DNA of 64,000 bases from Streptomyces sp. MspMP-M5 (GCF_000373585.1 NZ_KB891962.1:1-64000), one strand, 5' to 3'; shown: positions 50,861 through 59,901, counted from the stretch's first letter. A program made the numbers and translations. Notes: a model not told the origin generated them from the letters alone.

Positions 50861-51520
50861 GTGCATGTGCAGAGCCGGGCGAAGACCACCCGCAGGTTCC
50901 TTCTGGAAGCGGCCGCGACCCTGTTCGACGAACGGGGCTATGCCGGGACGAGCATCAGCGATATCAGTTCTCATTCCGGCCGCACCAGCGGCGCGATCTA
51001 TTTCCACTTCGCCAGCAAGGAGAAGCTCGCCCTCGCCATCGTCGAGGAACACTTCGTCACCTGGCCGCAGTTGATCGGCCGCTACCGGCAGACCGGAGTG
51101 CCGGCACTGGAGAAACTCGTCGGGCTGAGCTTCGACGTGGCGCGGGCGTTCCGGGACGACATCGTGGTCCGGGCCGGGGCCCGCCTCTGGGCCGAGCGCA
51201 AGGCCATCGAGACCCAGCTGCCGACGCCGTTCCTCGGCTGGATCGAGGCCGTCACCCAGCTGCTGGAGGAGGCCGACCGCAACGGCGAACTCGCCGTCGG
51301 TGTGGCGCCCGCCGCCACCGCGCACGGCGTCGTCTGTGCCTTCTTCGGGCTGCACACCGTCTCCGACGCCCTGGAGGGGCGGCGGAACATCGAGCGGCAC
51401 CTGGGCGACCTGTGGCTGCTGCTGCTCCGCGGCCTCCAGGCCGAGCCCGACCCCGCCGCCCTGCTGGACCGGGTGCACCGACGGGCCCGTGCCCGGCAGC
51501 CGGCCCCCGAGCCGGCCTGA
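50861..51520 (+). CDS. ScbR/ArpA-like gamma-butyrolactone receptor, TetR family
   Basis: 219 residues from GTG 50861 (GTG 50867 also possible). The HTH is FLLEAAATLFDERGYAGTSI then SDISSHSGRTSGAIYFHFAS (about 14-53), with KEKLALAIVEEH following; the receptor subfamily has this exact YFHF-S-KE-LA pattern. The conserved tryptophan in the ligand pocket is present (RLWAERKAIE). It would repress the divergent AfsA-like gene until hormone binds. The AT-richer stretch at 50767-50790 (TCGA-ATC-TCGA) is a weak operator candidate. Confidence 0.92.
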   Translation: MHVQSRAKTTRRFLLEAAATLFDERGYAGTSISDISSHSGRTSGAIYFHFASKEKLALAIVEEHFVTWPQLIGRYRQTGVPALEKLVGLSFDVARAFRDDIVVRAGARLWAERKAIETQLPTPFLGWIEAVTQLLEEADRNGELAVGVAPAATAHGVVCAFFGLHTVSDALEGRRNIERHLGDLWLLLLRGLQAEPDPAALLDRVHRRARARQPAPEPA

Positions 51521-51544
51521 CGCACCAGCCGACGGGGTTGGTCG

Positions 51545-53275
51545 CTATGCCCGGCGGCCGGCGCGCAGAAAACGCCGGAGCTTGGTGAGCGGCCAGGTGT
51601 TGATGACGTCGTCCGCGGTGAGCCAGCCGCGCTGCGCGGTGCCCACCCCGTACCGCATATACGGCAGATGCGTGGTGGAGTGTGCGTCGGAGTTCACCGC
51701 GAATTTCACGCCGTGGCGCTTGGCGCGCAGAATGTCCTCGTCGCACAGGTCCAGCCGCTCGGGATGGGCGTTGATTTCCAGTGCGGTGCCGGTCCGCGCG
51801 CAGGCCGCGAAGACCTCGTCGAAGTCCGCGTCGATTCCCGGGCGTTTGCCGATCAGCCGGGTGGTGGGATGGCCGATGATCGCGACGTACGGATTCTCGC
51901 AGGCGCGGACGAGACGGCGGGTCAACGCCTTCCGGCTCTGGTTGAAGTGCGAGTGCACCGAGGCCACACAGAGGTCGAATTCCGCCAGGAATTCATCGGG
52001 CCAGTCGACCTCCCCGTCCGGGCCGATGTTGAGTTCGGTGCCGTGCAGCAGCCGCATACCGCGGTGTTTACGGTCCAGCGCGTGCACCTCCTCCCGCTGC
52101 GCCAGCATCTTCTCGTCGGTCATCCGCTGCATGTAGAGGTTGGGGGCGTGGTCGGTGACCGCGTAGTACTTGTAGCCCCGGGCGGCGGCCGCGACGACCA
52201 TGTCCTCCAGGGAGGACAGCCCGTCGGTGAGGTCGGTGTGGGTGTGCAGATCGCCCCGGACGGCGTCCTCGGCCACCAGGTCGGGCAGTTCGCCGCGCAG
52301 CCCGGCGGCGACCTCGCCCCGGTCCTCACGCAGCGGCGGCGCGATCCACGGCAGCCCCAGCCGGGCGTAGATCTCCTCCTCGGTCTCCGAGGTCACCAAC
52401 TCCCCGCTCTCGGCGTCGAACAGCCCGTATTCCGACAGCTTGAGCCCGTGCCGTACCGCGATCGCGCGGGTGCGGATGTTGTGCGCCTTCGCCCCGGTGA
52501 AGTACTGCAGGCCCGCGCCCCAGGACGCCGGCGGCAGCACCCGCAGATCGACCTGGAGGCCCTTGGTGGTGCGGACCGAGGTCTTCTTCTCGCCGTGCGC
52601 GATGACCTCGGCGGTGGACGGGAGTTCCGCCAGCGCCGCCATGAACGGCGCGGAGTGCTCCGCCGCCACCAGGATGTCGATGTCCCCGATCGTCTCCCGC
52701 ATCCGGCGCAGCGAGCCGGCGTAGGTGCACCGCTCACAGCCGGTGACCCGGGACAGCTCCCCGGTGATCTGCTCGGCGACGTCCATCGCGGCGCTGATCA
52801 GGATGCGCCCGCCGCCCGCCTTCTGCAGCAGCGAGATCCCGTGCAGGATGTTCTCCTCGGTCTTCTCGCCGAATCCCTTCAGATCCCGCAGCCGCTCCTC
52901 GTGGACGGCGTCCAGCAGCTGGTCCACCGAGGTGATGCCGAGGTCCTCGTAGAGCACCAGGGCCTTCTTCGGCCCCAGGGTCGGGATGGTGATCAGCTCC
53001 CGGACCCCCGCCGGGATCGTCGCCCGGGTCTCCTCGATCACCGACACCCGGCCGGAGTGCAGATACTCCACCACCTTCTCCGCGATCGACGCCCCGACGT
53101 GCGGGATCTCCCGCAGCCCCGTCGCGTCGAGCTTCGAGACGTCGGCGGGATGCCCACCGATGGCCCGGGCGGCCTTCTCGTACGCCCGGGCCTTGAAGGC
53201 GTCACCACCACTGATCGCGATGAGGTCGGCGTACTCCTGGAGCAGCGCCTCGACCTCCTCATTGGCGCGGACCAT
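51545..53275 (-). CDS. polX: DNA polymerase X with PHP domain (PolX)
   Basis: 576 residues. The N-terminal PolX part has an 8-kDa domain with HhH motifs (PHVGASIAEKVVEYL, IPTLGPKKALVLYEDL) and a palm with AGSLRRMRETIGDIDILV (about 186-203), where DID holds two catalytic Asp. The C-terminal PHP domain (about 340-570) starts DLHTHTDLTDG, with VTDHAPNLYMQ, HSHFNQS and NSDAHST metal ligands, giving 3'-5' exonuclease activity. It acts in base excision or end repair. Full length and all motifs are intact. Confidence 0.95.
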   Translation of the reverse strand: MVRANEEVEALLQEYADLIAISGGDAFKARAYEKAARAIGGHPADVSKLDATGLREIPHVGASIAEKVVEYLHSGRVSVIEETRATIPAGVRELITIPTLGPKKALVLYEDLGITSVDQLLDAVHEERLRDLKGFGEKTEENILHGISLLQKAGGGRILISAAMDVAEQITGELSRVTGCERCTYAGSLRRMRETIGDIDILVAAEHSAPFMAALAELPSTAEVIAHGEKKTSVRTTKGLQVDLRVLPPASWGAGLQYFTGAKAHNIRTRAIAVRHGLKLSEYGLFDAESGELVTSETEEEIYARLGLPWIAPPLREDRGEVAAGLRGELPDLVAEDAVRGDLHTHTDLTDGLSSLEDMVVAAAARGYKYYAVTDHAPNLYMQRMTDEKMLAQREEVHALDRKHRGMRLLHGTELNIGPDGEVDWPDEFLAEFDLCVASVHSHFNQSRKALTRRLVRACENPYVAIIGHPTTRLIGKRPGIDADFDEVFAACARTGTALEINAHPERLDLCDEDILRAKRHGVKFAVNSDAHSTTHLPYMRYGVGTAQRGWLTADDVINTWPLTKLRRFLRAGRRA

Positions 53276-53366
53276 ATCTCCAGGGTGCCCCCACCACCCC
53301 GGCGCGGCATGCGCAGACCACCGGAGGGTTGCCGGCCCCCCTGGTCCGTGTCCCGAGAACGCCGGC

Positions 53367-54353
53367 TCAGCCGCCGAGCGCCGCAGTCCGCGGAGCCCAC
53401 CGGCCCAGGCGGGCGGCGGCGTCCTGCGCCATCCGGCGCACCACCTCTCCCGCGGGCAGGATTTCCCGGACCAGGCCGACCCCCTCGCCGACGATCACGT
53501 TCGCGAGGTCGAAGTCCTGCTCCGCGAGGGCGGCCGTGAACTCCGCGGCGACCTCGGTGAGATGGGCGTCGAGTTCGCTCTCCCGGCCGTGCCACCGCTC
53601 GACGAACTGGTTGCGCAGCAGGCGCGCGTCGTACGGCGCGGGCCAGTCGTACCGGCGCACTATGTCGTAGACCGTGGTGCGCAGGGTGTCGTCGCCGTCG
53701 GCCGCCACCGCCCGGGCCTGGGCGCGAGCGGAGGCGTCCGCTTCCTCCGTCGCCCAGAACCGGGTTCCGACGAGGACACCGTCCGCGCCGAGGGCGAGTG
53801 CGGCGGCCAGTCCGCGACCGTCCGCCACCCCGCCGGCGCCCAGCAGAAGAGTGCCGGGGGAGCGGTCGGCGATCAGGTCCGCGATGTCCGGCACGAGGGT
53901 GAACGTCGAGCGGGTGCCCGCTCCGTGCCCGCCGGCCTCGCCGCCCTGCGCGACGACGACGTCCGCACCGGCGTCGAGGGCCTGCCGGGCCTGGTCGAGC
54001 GTGTGGACCTGGCAGATCAGCGGTACGCCGGCGGCGCGGATGCGGTCGGCGAACGGTGCCGGATCGCCGAAGGACAGCATCACGGCGGCGGGCCGGTGCT
54101 CCAGGGCGATGTCGAGAAGTCCGGGACGGCGGGCCAGGCTCCAGGTGATGAAGCCGCACCCCACGCGGGTGCCGGCTGCCGTGGCGAACTCACGCTTCAG
54201 CCACCGCTCGTCGCCGTAGCCGCCGCCGAGGAGACCGAGTCCGCCGGCGTCGGTCACCGCCATGGCGAGCCGGGCCCCGGAGACGACGTCCATGGGGGCG
54301 AGTACGACCGGGTGCTCGATTCCGAAGGCGTGGGTGAGGCGCGTGGTCAGCAT
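53367..54353 (-). CDS. nitronate monooxygenase (2-nitropropane dioxygenase) family
   Basis: 328 residues, an FMN TIM-barrel. VVLAPMDVVSGARLAMAVTD is the N-terminal flavin region. VVAQGGEAGGHGAG (about 134-147) carries the FMN-phosphate glycines and the catalytic His. LLGAGGVADGRGLAAALALG then ADGVLVGTRFWAT completes the phosphate site. AGGAGA precedes the ATG. It detoxifies propionate-3-nitronate and nitroalkanes. It lies downstream of a LysR gene on the same strand, separated by a hairpin and an 8-bp repeat array. Confidence 0.92.
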   Translation of the reverse strand: MLTTRLTHAFGIEHPVVLAPMDVVSGARLAMAVTDAGGLGLLGGGYGDERWLKREFATAAGTRVGCGFITWSLARRPGLLDIALEHRPAAVMLSFGDPAPFADRIRAAGVPLICQVHTLDQARQALDAGADVVVAQGGEAGGHGAGTRSTFTLVPDIADLIADRSPGTLLLGAGGVADGRGLAAALALGADGVLVGTRFWATEEADASARAQARAVAADGDDTLRTTVYDIVRRYDWPAPYDARLLRNQFVERWHGRESELDAHLTEVAAEFTAALAEQDFDLANVIVGEGVGLVREILPAGEVVRRMAQDAAARLGRWAPRTAALGG

Positions 54354-54433
54354 GGCGAAGTCTCCTTGGTCCGGGGCAGCGTCCGTCGGCTGAGCGGCGG
54401 GCGGTGCGGCGTCAGGAAAACGGTAGGTTCGCC

Positions 54434-54518
54434 GAGAGTTCCGATCCAACGATTGATGGCGATGGGAGCCATCGCCGAAAGAGAACTCTCCGATGGCCAA
54501 CGGGCCAACGGGCCAACT
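54434..54518. repeat. nested inverted repeats followed by GGCCAACG array
   Basis: Outer arms GAGAGTTC (54434-54441) and GAACTCTC (54483-54490) enclose an inner perfect hairpin, GGCGATGG (54458-54465) and CCATCGCC (54469-54476). Right after come three 8-bp tandem copies, GGCCAACG, GGCCAACG and GGCCAACT (54495-54518), which run to the LysR stop codon. It lies 80-165 bp upstream of the nitronate monooxygenase start, so it may be a regulatory site or a terminator for LysR. Confidence 0.75.
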
Positions 54519-54520
54519 GG

Positions 54521-55453
54521 TCAGCGGGCGCGCCGGATCGGCGAACCGTCCGTCGCCGTGGAACCCCCGGCCATGCGCAGGACGGGCGGCCCCGGATCCA
54601 CCGCCTGCGCATGCGTGAGGAACCGCGTCAGGGCGGGCATCGGCGGTGCGTCGGCGCGCTGGACGAAGACGGTCTGCGCGCGGGCCTCCTGCTCCGGCAG
54701 CTCGTGCACCCGGACCTGTTCGCGGGCGGCGTGCCGCTCGACCACGGCAGCGGGCAGCAGACTGATTCCCATCCCGGCCCCGACGCAGCCGAGGATGCCG
54801 TCCAGCGTCCCCAGCTCCATACAGCGAACGCCGACCGCGCCCCGCGCGTGCAGGACGCTCTCCAGACGCCGTCGATAGGAGCAACCGGAGCGGAAGACGA
54901 GGATCGTGGGATCAGCAGGCACCGAGTCCAGGTCGGTGACGCGGCGCGCCGTGAGCAGGACGAGGCGCTCCTCGAACACCGGCGTCTCCACCACGCCGGG
55001 CTGCCGCACCGGGCCGCTGACCAGCGCGCCGTCGAGACGGTACCGCAGCACGTCCCGTACGAGCTGCTCGGTCGGCCCGGTGACCAGCGACACCTCGACG
55101 CGGGGACAGTCCTCGGCGAAGGTGGCCAGCACTCCGGGCAGACGCAGGCCCGCCGTGGTTTCCAGGGCCCCGATCCGCAGCGGTCCACTCGGATCCGTCT
55201 CGTCGCCGACGGCCTGCCGCGCCTCGTCGACCAGCCTGCTGACGCGTTCCGCGTACGGCAGCAGCCGCTCGCCCACGTGCGTCAGCGCCACCCCCCGGGC
55301 ATGGCGGCGGAACAGCGGAGCGCCGAGTTCCTTCTCCAGCGCGTGGATCCGGGCGCTGACGTTCGACTGCACGGTGTGCAGTTCCCGAGCCGCTCTGGTG
55401 ATGCCGTGTGTGCGCGCGACGGCCAAGAAGATCCGCAGGTCGGACAGTTCCAC
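54521..55453 (-). CDS. LysR-family transcriptional regulator
   Basis: 310 residues from GTG 55453 with GGAGG upstream. The HTH is LRIFLAVARTHGITRAAREL then HTVQSNVSARIHALEKELGA (about 6-45). The effector domain (about 90-290) has PLRIGALETTAGLRLPGVLA and FRSGCSYRRRLES, with a Cys (about 195) that may be redox active. It precedes the nitronate monooxygenase on the same strand with a 167-bp gap and may regulate it. LysR genes usually control divergent neighbours; here the upstream neighbour (ALDH) is co-directional. Confidence 0.93.
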   Translation of the reverse strand: MELSDLRIFLAVARTHGITRAARELHTVQSNVSARIHALEKELGAPLFRRHARGVALTHVGERLLPYAERVSRLVDEARQAVGDETDPSGPLRIGALETTAGLRLPGVLATFAEDCPRVEVSLVTGPTEQLVRDVLRYRLDGALVSGPVRQPGVVETPVFEERLVLLTARRVTDLDSVPADPTILVFRSGCSYRRRLESVLHARGAVGVRCMELGTLDGILGCVGAGMGISLLPAAVVERHAAREQVRVHELPEQEARAQTVFVQRADAPPMPALTRFLTHAQAVDPGPPVLRMAGGSTATDGSPIRRAR

Positions 55454-55674
55454 GTTGACCTCCGCATGAGCCGGGGCAGCCGGCGGCGCAACCGTGCGGC
55501 CACCCTGCCGCGCACAGGGCCGGTTGACGGTCCCCACACCGTGATCATCCCACCCGCTCGGCCGGGCCGACCACCTCGTCGAGCACTCCGTACAGGAAGG
55601 GGACGACCCCACCGGCCGACGAGGAGCGGCGCCTGCCCGGCGAGAGCCCGGGTCAGGCGCCTGCTCTGGAGCGT

Positions 55675-57198
55675 TCAGAAGAACCCGAGCTTCTTCGGCG
55701 AGTACGACACCAGCATGCTCTTCGTCTGCTGGTAGTGGTCCAGCATCATCTTGTGGTTTTCGCGGCCGATGCCGGATTGTTTGTAGCCGCCGAAGGCGGC
55801 GTGGGCGGGGTAGGCGTGGTAGCAGTTGGTCCATACCCGGCCGGCCTGGATGGCGCGGCCCGCGCGGTAGGCCGTGGAGCCGTCGCGGGTCCAGACGCCG
55901 GCGCCGAGGCCGTAGAGGGTGTCGTTGGCGAGGGTGATCGCCTCGTCGAAGTCGCCGAACGGGGTCACCGCCACGACTGGGCCGAAGATCTCCTCCTGGA
56001 AGATCCGCATGTCGTTGTGGCCCTCGAAGACGGTCGGGCGGACGTAGTAGCCGCCCTCCAGTTCACCGCCGAGTTCGGCCCGGGTGCCGCCGGTGAGGAT
56101 CTTGGCGCCCTCCTTCTGGCCGATGTCGAAGTAGGAGAGGATCTTCTCCAGTTGGTCGTTGGACGCCTGCGCACCGATCATGGTGTCGGTGTCGAGGGGG
56201 TGCCCCTGGACGATCTTCTCGGTGCGGGAGACACCGGCCGCCAGGAAGTCCGCGTAGTGCCCGCGCTGGATCAGCGCACGGGACGGGCAGGTGCACACCT
56301 CGCCCTGGTTGAGGGCGAACATGGTGAAGCCCTCCAGGGCCTTGTCGTGGAAGTCGTCGCTCGCGCGGGAGACGTCGTCGAAGAAGATGTTGGGGCTCTT
56401 GCCGCCCAATTCCAGTGTCACCGGCCGCAGATGCTCGGACGCGTACTGCATGATGAGCCGGCCGGTGGTGGTCTCGCCGGTGAACGCGACCTTGGCCACT
56501 CGGCGGTTGGACGCCAGCGGCTTGCCGGCCTCGACGCCGAAGCCGTTGACGATGTTGACGACGCCCGGCGGCAGCAGGTCCGCGATCAGGCTCATCAGGT
56601 AGTGCACCGAGGCGGGCGTCTGCTCGGCCGGCTTGAGGACCACCGTGTTGCCGGCGGCCAGCGCCGGGGCCAGCTTCCAGGTCGCCATCAGGATGGGGAA
56701 GTTCCACGGGATGATCTGGCCGACCACCCCCAGGGGCTCGTGGAAGTGGTAGGCGACGGTGTCCTCGTCGATCTCCGAGAGGGTGCCCTCCTGGGCGCGG
56801 ACGGCGCCCGCGAAGTAGCGGAAGTGGTCGACGGCGAGCGGGATGTCCGCGGCCAGCGTCTCCCGTACGGGCTTGCCGTTCTCCCAGCTCTCGGCGACCG
56901 CCAGCGCCTCCAGGTGCTGCTCCATCCGGTCGGCGATCCGGTTGAGGACGGCGGCGCGTTCGGCCGCGGGGGTGCGGGCCCAGGCGGGGGCGGCGGCGTG
57001 TGCCGCGTCCAGGGCGCGCTCGACGTCCTCGGCCGTGCCGCGGGCGACCTCGGTGAACGACCGGCCGTTGACCGGCGTCGGGTTCTCGAAGTACCGGCCC
57101 TGGGCGGGCGCCACGAACTCACCGCCGATCCAGTGGTCGTAGCGGGACTGATAGCTCATCACGGCATCGGTGGAACCGGGGTTCGCATAACGTGCCAT
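55675..57198 (-). CDS. acetaldehyde-type aldehyde dehydrogenase (ExaC/AcoD-like)
   Basis: 507 residues. NAD-dependent oxidation of acetaldehyde or similar aldehydes. The catalytic C302 lies in NQGEVCTCPSR and the general base E263 in LELGGKSPN. The cofactor loop FTGETTTGR (239-247) and PWNFPILMATWKLAPALAAG (164-183) are intact. The EVCTCPSR version is typical of the ExaC/AldA group that pairs with DUF779 proteins and AcoR-like GAF regulators; both occur in this window. GGGAG precedes ATG 57198. The GAF regulator lies just upstream, beyond the 162-bp hairpin element. Confidence 0.96.
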   Translation of the reverse strand: MARYANPGSTDAVMSYQSRYDHWIGGEFVAPAQGRYFENPTPVNGRSFTEVARGTAEDVERALDAAHAAAPAWARTPAAERAAVLNRIADRMEQHLEALAVAESWENGKPVRETLAADIPLAVDHFRYFAGAVRAQEGTLSEIDEDTVAYHFHEPLGVVGQIIPWNFPILMATWKLAPALAAGNTVVLKPAEQTPASVHYLMSLIADLLPPGVVNIVNGFGVEAGKPLASNRRVAKVAFTGETTTGRLIMQYASEHLRPVTLELGGKSPNIFFDDVSRASDDFHDKALEGFTMFALNQGEVCTCPSRALIQRGHYADFLAAGVSRTEKIVQGHPLDTDTMIGAQASNDQLEKILSYFDIGQKEGAKILTGGTRAELGGELEGGYYVRPTVFEGHNDMRIFQEEIFGPVVAVTPFGDFDEAITLANDTLYGLGAGVWTRDGSTAYRAGRAIQAGRVWTNCYHAYPAHAAFGGYKQSGIGRENHKMMLDHYQQTKSMLVSYSPKKLGFF

Positions 57199-57349
57199 CG
57201 GTGGACTCCCCATTGCTCGCGCGGCGCGGCCCGCCGCTCCCGTGCGGCGGGCGGTGGGGGGAGGGTAGGGCGGCGGAGGTTGCGCGAACGTTGCACCGTG
57301 GTCGCGAGAGCGGGACGCGGCACGCATCACGCTCCCGGCCGTGCTCCTA

Positions 57350-57511
57350 GGGCGCTTCTGACGGATCTCCGTGGCGTCGCGGCGTCTGGCACGCATTCTC
57401 GCGGCGTTGCCGACATGTCTCCATAGCTCCGCTATGAAGCCATCCCGGCGCCTTGCGAGAGCACGCACCAGACGCCGCTCCTTCCTCCACGGAGATCCGT
57501 CAGAAGCGCCC
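57350..57511. mobile_element. 162-bp hairpin element (MITE-like), overlaps the regulator 3' end
   Basis: Perfect 25-bp terminal inverted repeats (57350-57374 and 57487-57511, starting GGGCGCTTCTGA). Inside, GCGGCGTCTGG and TCTCGC segments at 57379-57402 are mirrored at 57455-57478, and a CATAG / CTATG core sits near the centre. The whole can fold into one long imperfect hairpin. No clear target duplication is seen (CT on both outer sides). No transposase frame. The right end supplies the TGA stop codon of the GAF regulator. Confidence 0.75.
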
Positions 57512-58756
57512 CAGCCCGTACTCGGCGCGCAGTCGCTCCGCCGCGGCGGTGGACGCCCGGCTGGCCGGGGAGTGCTCCGGCAGGGCGGCGGCCAGGGCCT
57601 CGTGGACCTCCAGGTCGTGCTCGCCCCAGGGTGTGTGGGCCCACGCGCGCAGCTGGTCCGGGTCGCCCATGGCGAGCAGGGCGCGGCGCATGCGGTCCTC
57701 CAGCGCGGTGCGCAGCCGGCGGATGCCGGGCGCCTCCGAGGAGGGCAGCAGGGGACCGCGGTAGGAGTCGAGGGCGGAGGTGAGGTGATGGCGCGTCAGG
57801 TCTCGTTCTGCCAAGTCGAAGTCGCTTTCGATCGGTTGGGTGAGGCGGTACGGGCGGGAGTGCAGGAGCGGGCCGACGAGTTGTCGCAGGCGGGAGAGTT
57901 CGGCGCGCAGGGTCACGGGGCTGATCTCGCGCTCGCCGTAGAGGAGGACGGCGAGTTGATCGCCCGTCAGGCCGGCCGGATGGTGGGCGAGCAGGACCAT
58001 GATCTCGCTGTGCCGGCGGCCCAGGCGCAGCCGTTCGCCGTCGCGCACCAGCAGTGCTTCGTCGCGGCCCAGGGCCGTGAGGAAGGTCCCCGGCCGGCTG
58101 GGCCGGGCGGCCAGATGGGCTTCCGCGGCACGGGCGGTCGCCTGGACCAGGGCGAGGCTGTGCGGGCTGGCCAGATGGTCGCCGCCGGTGATGTCCACCG
58201 CGCCCAGCAGCCGCCCGGTCCGTACGTCGTGCAGTGGGGCGGCGGCGCAGGTCCAGGGCTGCACCCGCCGGTTGTAGTGCTCGGTGGCGAAGATCTGCAC
58301 GGCGTGGTCGGCGGCGAGCGCGGTGCCCGGTGCGTTGGTGCCGGCGTGGCGCTCGTCCCAGCGGGCGCCGACCACGAAGTTCATCCGCTCGGCGCGGCGC
58401 AGCACCCCATGGTGCCCCTCCACCCACAAAAGCCGCCCCTGCGGGTCGCAGACCGCCAGCAGATGGGCCCCGTCCTGGGCGATGCTGCCCAGCAGCTCCC
58501 GGAAGACCGGCATCGCCCGGGCCAGCGGATGCGCCTCGCGGTAGCTGCGCAGCGCGGCCTCGTCGAGTTCGACGGGGGCGACGCCGTCCGGTGCGGCGCG
58601 GGCCCGGGCCGAGCGGCGCCAGGAGTCGGCGACCACCTGCCGGACCGGCGGTGCCACCGTCCCGTCGCGGAGGAACGCCTCGTGCGCCCGCCGCACCGTG
58701 CGGATGCGCTCGGCCGGATCGGCGCCCGCCTCCATCGCCAGCCAAGGGTTGACCAC
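57500..58756 (-). CDS. GAF-domain transcriptional regulator (AcoR-like N-terminus, sigma-54 domain absent)
   Basis: 418 residues from GTG 58756 behind AGAGGTGA. An N-terminal basic segment and a GAF domain (about 90-230) read HLLAVCDPQGRLLWVEGHHG and GTNAPGTALAADHAVQIFAT then AAPLHDVRTGRLLGAVDITG, as in AcoR/AcsR. Instead of an AAA+ domain it has a winged-helix-like region, HSEIMVLLAHHPAGLTGDQL and SPVTLRAELSRLRQLVG (about 265-315). It is the usual Streptomyces activator beside acetaldehyde dehydrogenases. The last residues GLGRF and the stop come from the hairpin element, so the original C-terminus may have been altered. Confidence 0.85.
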   Translation of the reverse strand: MVNPWLAMEAGADPAERIRTVRRAHEAFLRDGTVAPPVRQVVADSWRRSARARAAPDGVAPVELDEAALRSYREAHPLARAMPVFRELLGSIAQDGAHLLAVCDPQGRLLWVEGHHGVLRRAERMNFVVGARWDERHAGTNAPGTALAADHAVQIFATEHYNRRVQPWTCAAAPLHDVRTGRLLGAVDITGGDHLASPHSLALVQATARAAEAHLAARPSRPGTFLTALGRDEALLVRDGERLRLGRRHSEIMVLLAHHPAGLTGDQLAVLLYGEREISPVTLRAELSRLRQLVGPLLHSRPYRLTQPIESDFDLAERDLTRHHLTSALDSYRGPLLPSSEAPGIRRLRTALEDRMRRALLAMGDPDQLRAWAHTPWGEHDLEVHEALAAALPEHSPASRASTAAAERLRAEYGLGRF

Positions 58757-58845
58757 GCGTCACCTCTTCGTTACGGCTCCTGCCCCGTACGCCCGATGGT
58801 GCTCATGCCGGCCGGGGCCGTAAACCCCGCCTCGGGCGGACCGGC

Positions 58846-59901
58846 TCAGTGGCCGCCGGCCGTGCCGCCCGCCCGGAGCCGCAGGCCGTCCGCCACGATC
58901 AGGTCCGAGGTCACCAGGGCCTGCTCGGCGGTCACCCGCGTCATGTAGACGAACGGCGGGACGACCGGCGGAACGGGGAGGGTGTCGGGGGTGAAGGTGA
59001 GGCAGAGCGCCCCCTCGATGCAGCCGCTGAACTTGGTGAGGTAGAGCGTCACCTCGCCCTTGAGGTCCAACGCGTCGGATTTCAGGCCGAGTTGGGGGCC
59101 GTGTGCGTCGTGGGTGGTGAGCCGGTAGTCGGTCAGGGAGGCCGCTTTCATGCGCAGGACCATCACCTTCAGGGGGCCGCCGGCGGTCGGGACGGTGGTG
59201 ACGCCGGCCAGGGTGAAGCCCTGCGGGGCGAAGCGGGTGGTGGTCACGGTCGGCGGGGCGGGGGGCGCCGGCGGTGCCGGCGTGCCGTCGGCGTCGGCCC
59301 GCTGCACCGGGCCGCCGAGGGCGGTGAGCAGCGCGAGCGGCAGTCCGACGGCCAGTGCCCTGGTGCCGGTGGCGCGGCGGGCGGGCGTCCCGTCCGGTGC
59401 GGCCGCCTCCGTCCCCACCGTGCCCTCGGCGCCCTCCGTCCCCTCCGTCTCCCGGTCCGGTGGCGTCGCGGGGTCCGGGCCGCCGCCGGTCGCGCGCCGC
59501 GCCGACGTCCAGCCGAATCCCATCGCGCTGCCCGCGATCCCCAGTCCCATCCCGACCAGGAACCCGCCGAGATTGGTCGCGGCGAACGAGAGCACCGACA
59601 GGATCAGCGCATTGATGCTCACGTAGTGGTGTGCGGACGGGGTGCACCACAGGAACAGTCCGGCCACCATCAGCGCCAGTCCGATGCCCAGCGCGGCCAG
59701 TCCGCCCAGTCCCAGGCTGACCAGCACGGGCAGCGGGGCGAACGGCACCAGCAGCAGTTCGGCGCCGCCCAGCAGGAGCAGCAGCCCGGCCCAGAACGGC
59801 CGGGTCCGGCGCCACCGGCGCAGTGCCGCCCGCCGCGCGGGCCAGGGCAGCGCCTGGTCCAGGCGGGCGCCCCACCGGGCCCGGCGCGCGCTCAGAAACA
59901 C
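58846..59901 (-). CDS. DUF6114-family membrane protein
   Basis: 351 residues, GTG start overlapping the DUF6230 stop by ten bases. Three or four membrane segments (about 30-125) carry LPVLVSLGLGGLAALGIGLA and HHYVSINALILSVLSFAATN then LGGFLVGMGLGIAGSAMGFG. A Glu/Pro-rich linker and a second hydrophobic segment follow. A secreted-type C-terminal domain (about 225-351) has FAPQGFTLAGVTTVP and a CIEGALCLTF disulphide. DUF6114 and DUF6230 genes are usually paired in Streptomyces; function unknown, probably cell surface. Confidence 0.85.
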   Translation of the reverse strand: MFLSARRARWGARLDQALPWPARRAALRRWRRTRPFWAGLLLLLGGAELLLVPFAPLPVLVSLGLGGLAALGIGLALMVAGLFLWCTPSAHHYVSINALILSVLSFAATNLGGFLVGMGLGIAGSAMGFGWTSARRATGGGPDPATPPDRETEGTEGAEGTVGTEAAAPDGTPARRATGTRALAVGLPLALLTALGGPVQRADADGTPAPPAPPAPPTVTTTRFAPQGFTLAGVTTVPTAGGPLKVMVLRMKAASLTDYRLTTHDAHGPQLGLKSDALDLKGEVTLYLTKFSGCIEGALCLTFTPDTLPVPPVVPPFVYMTRVTAEQALVTSDLIVADGLRLRAGGTAGGH

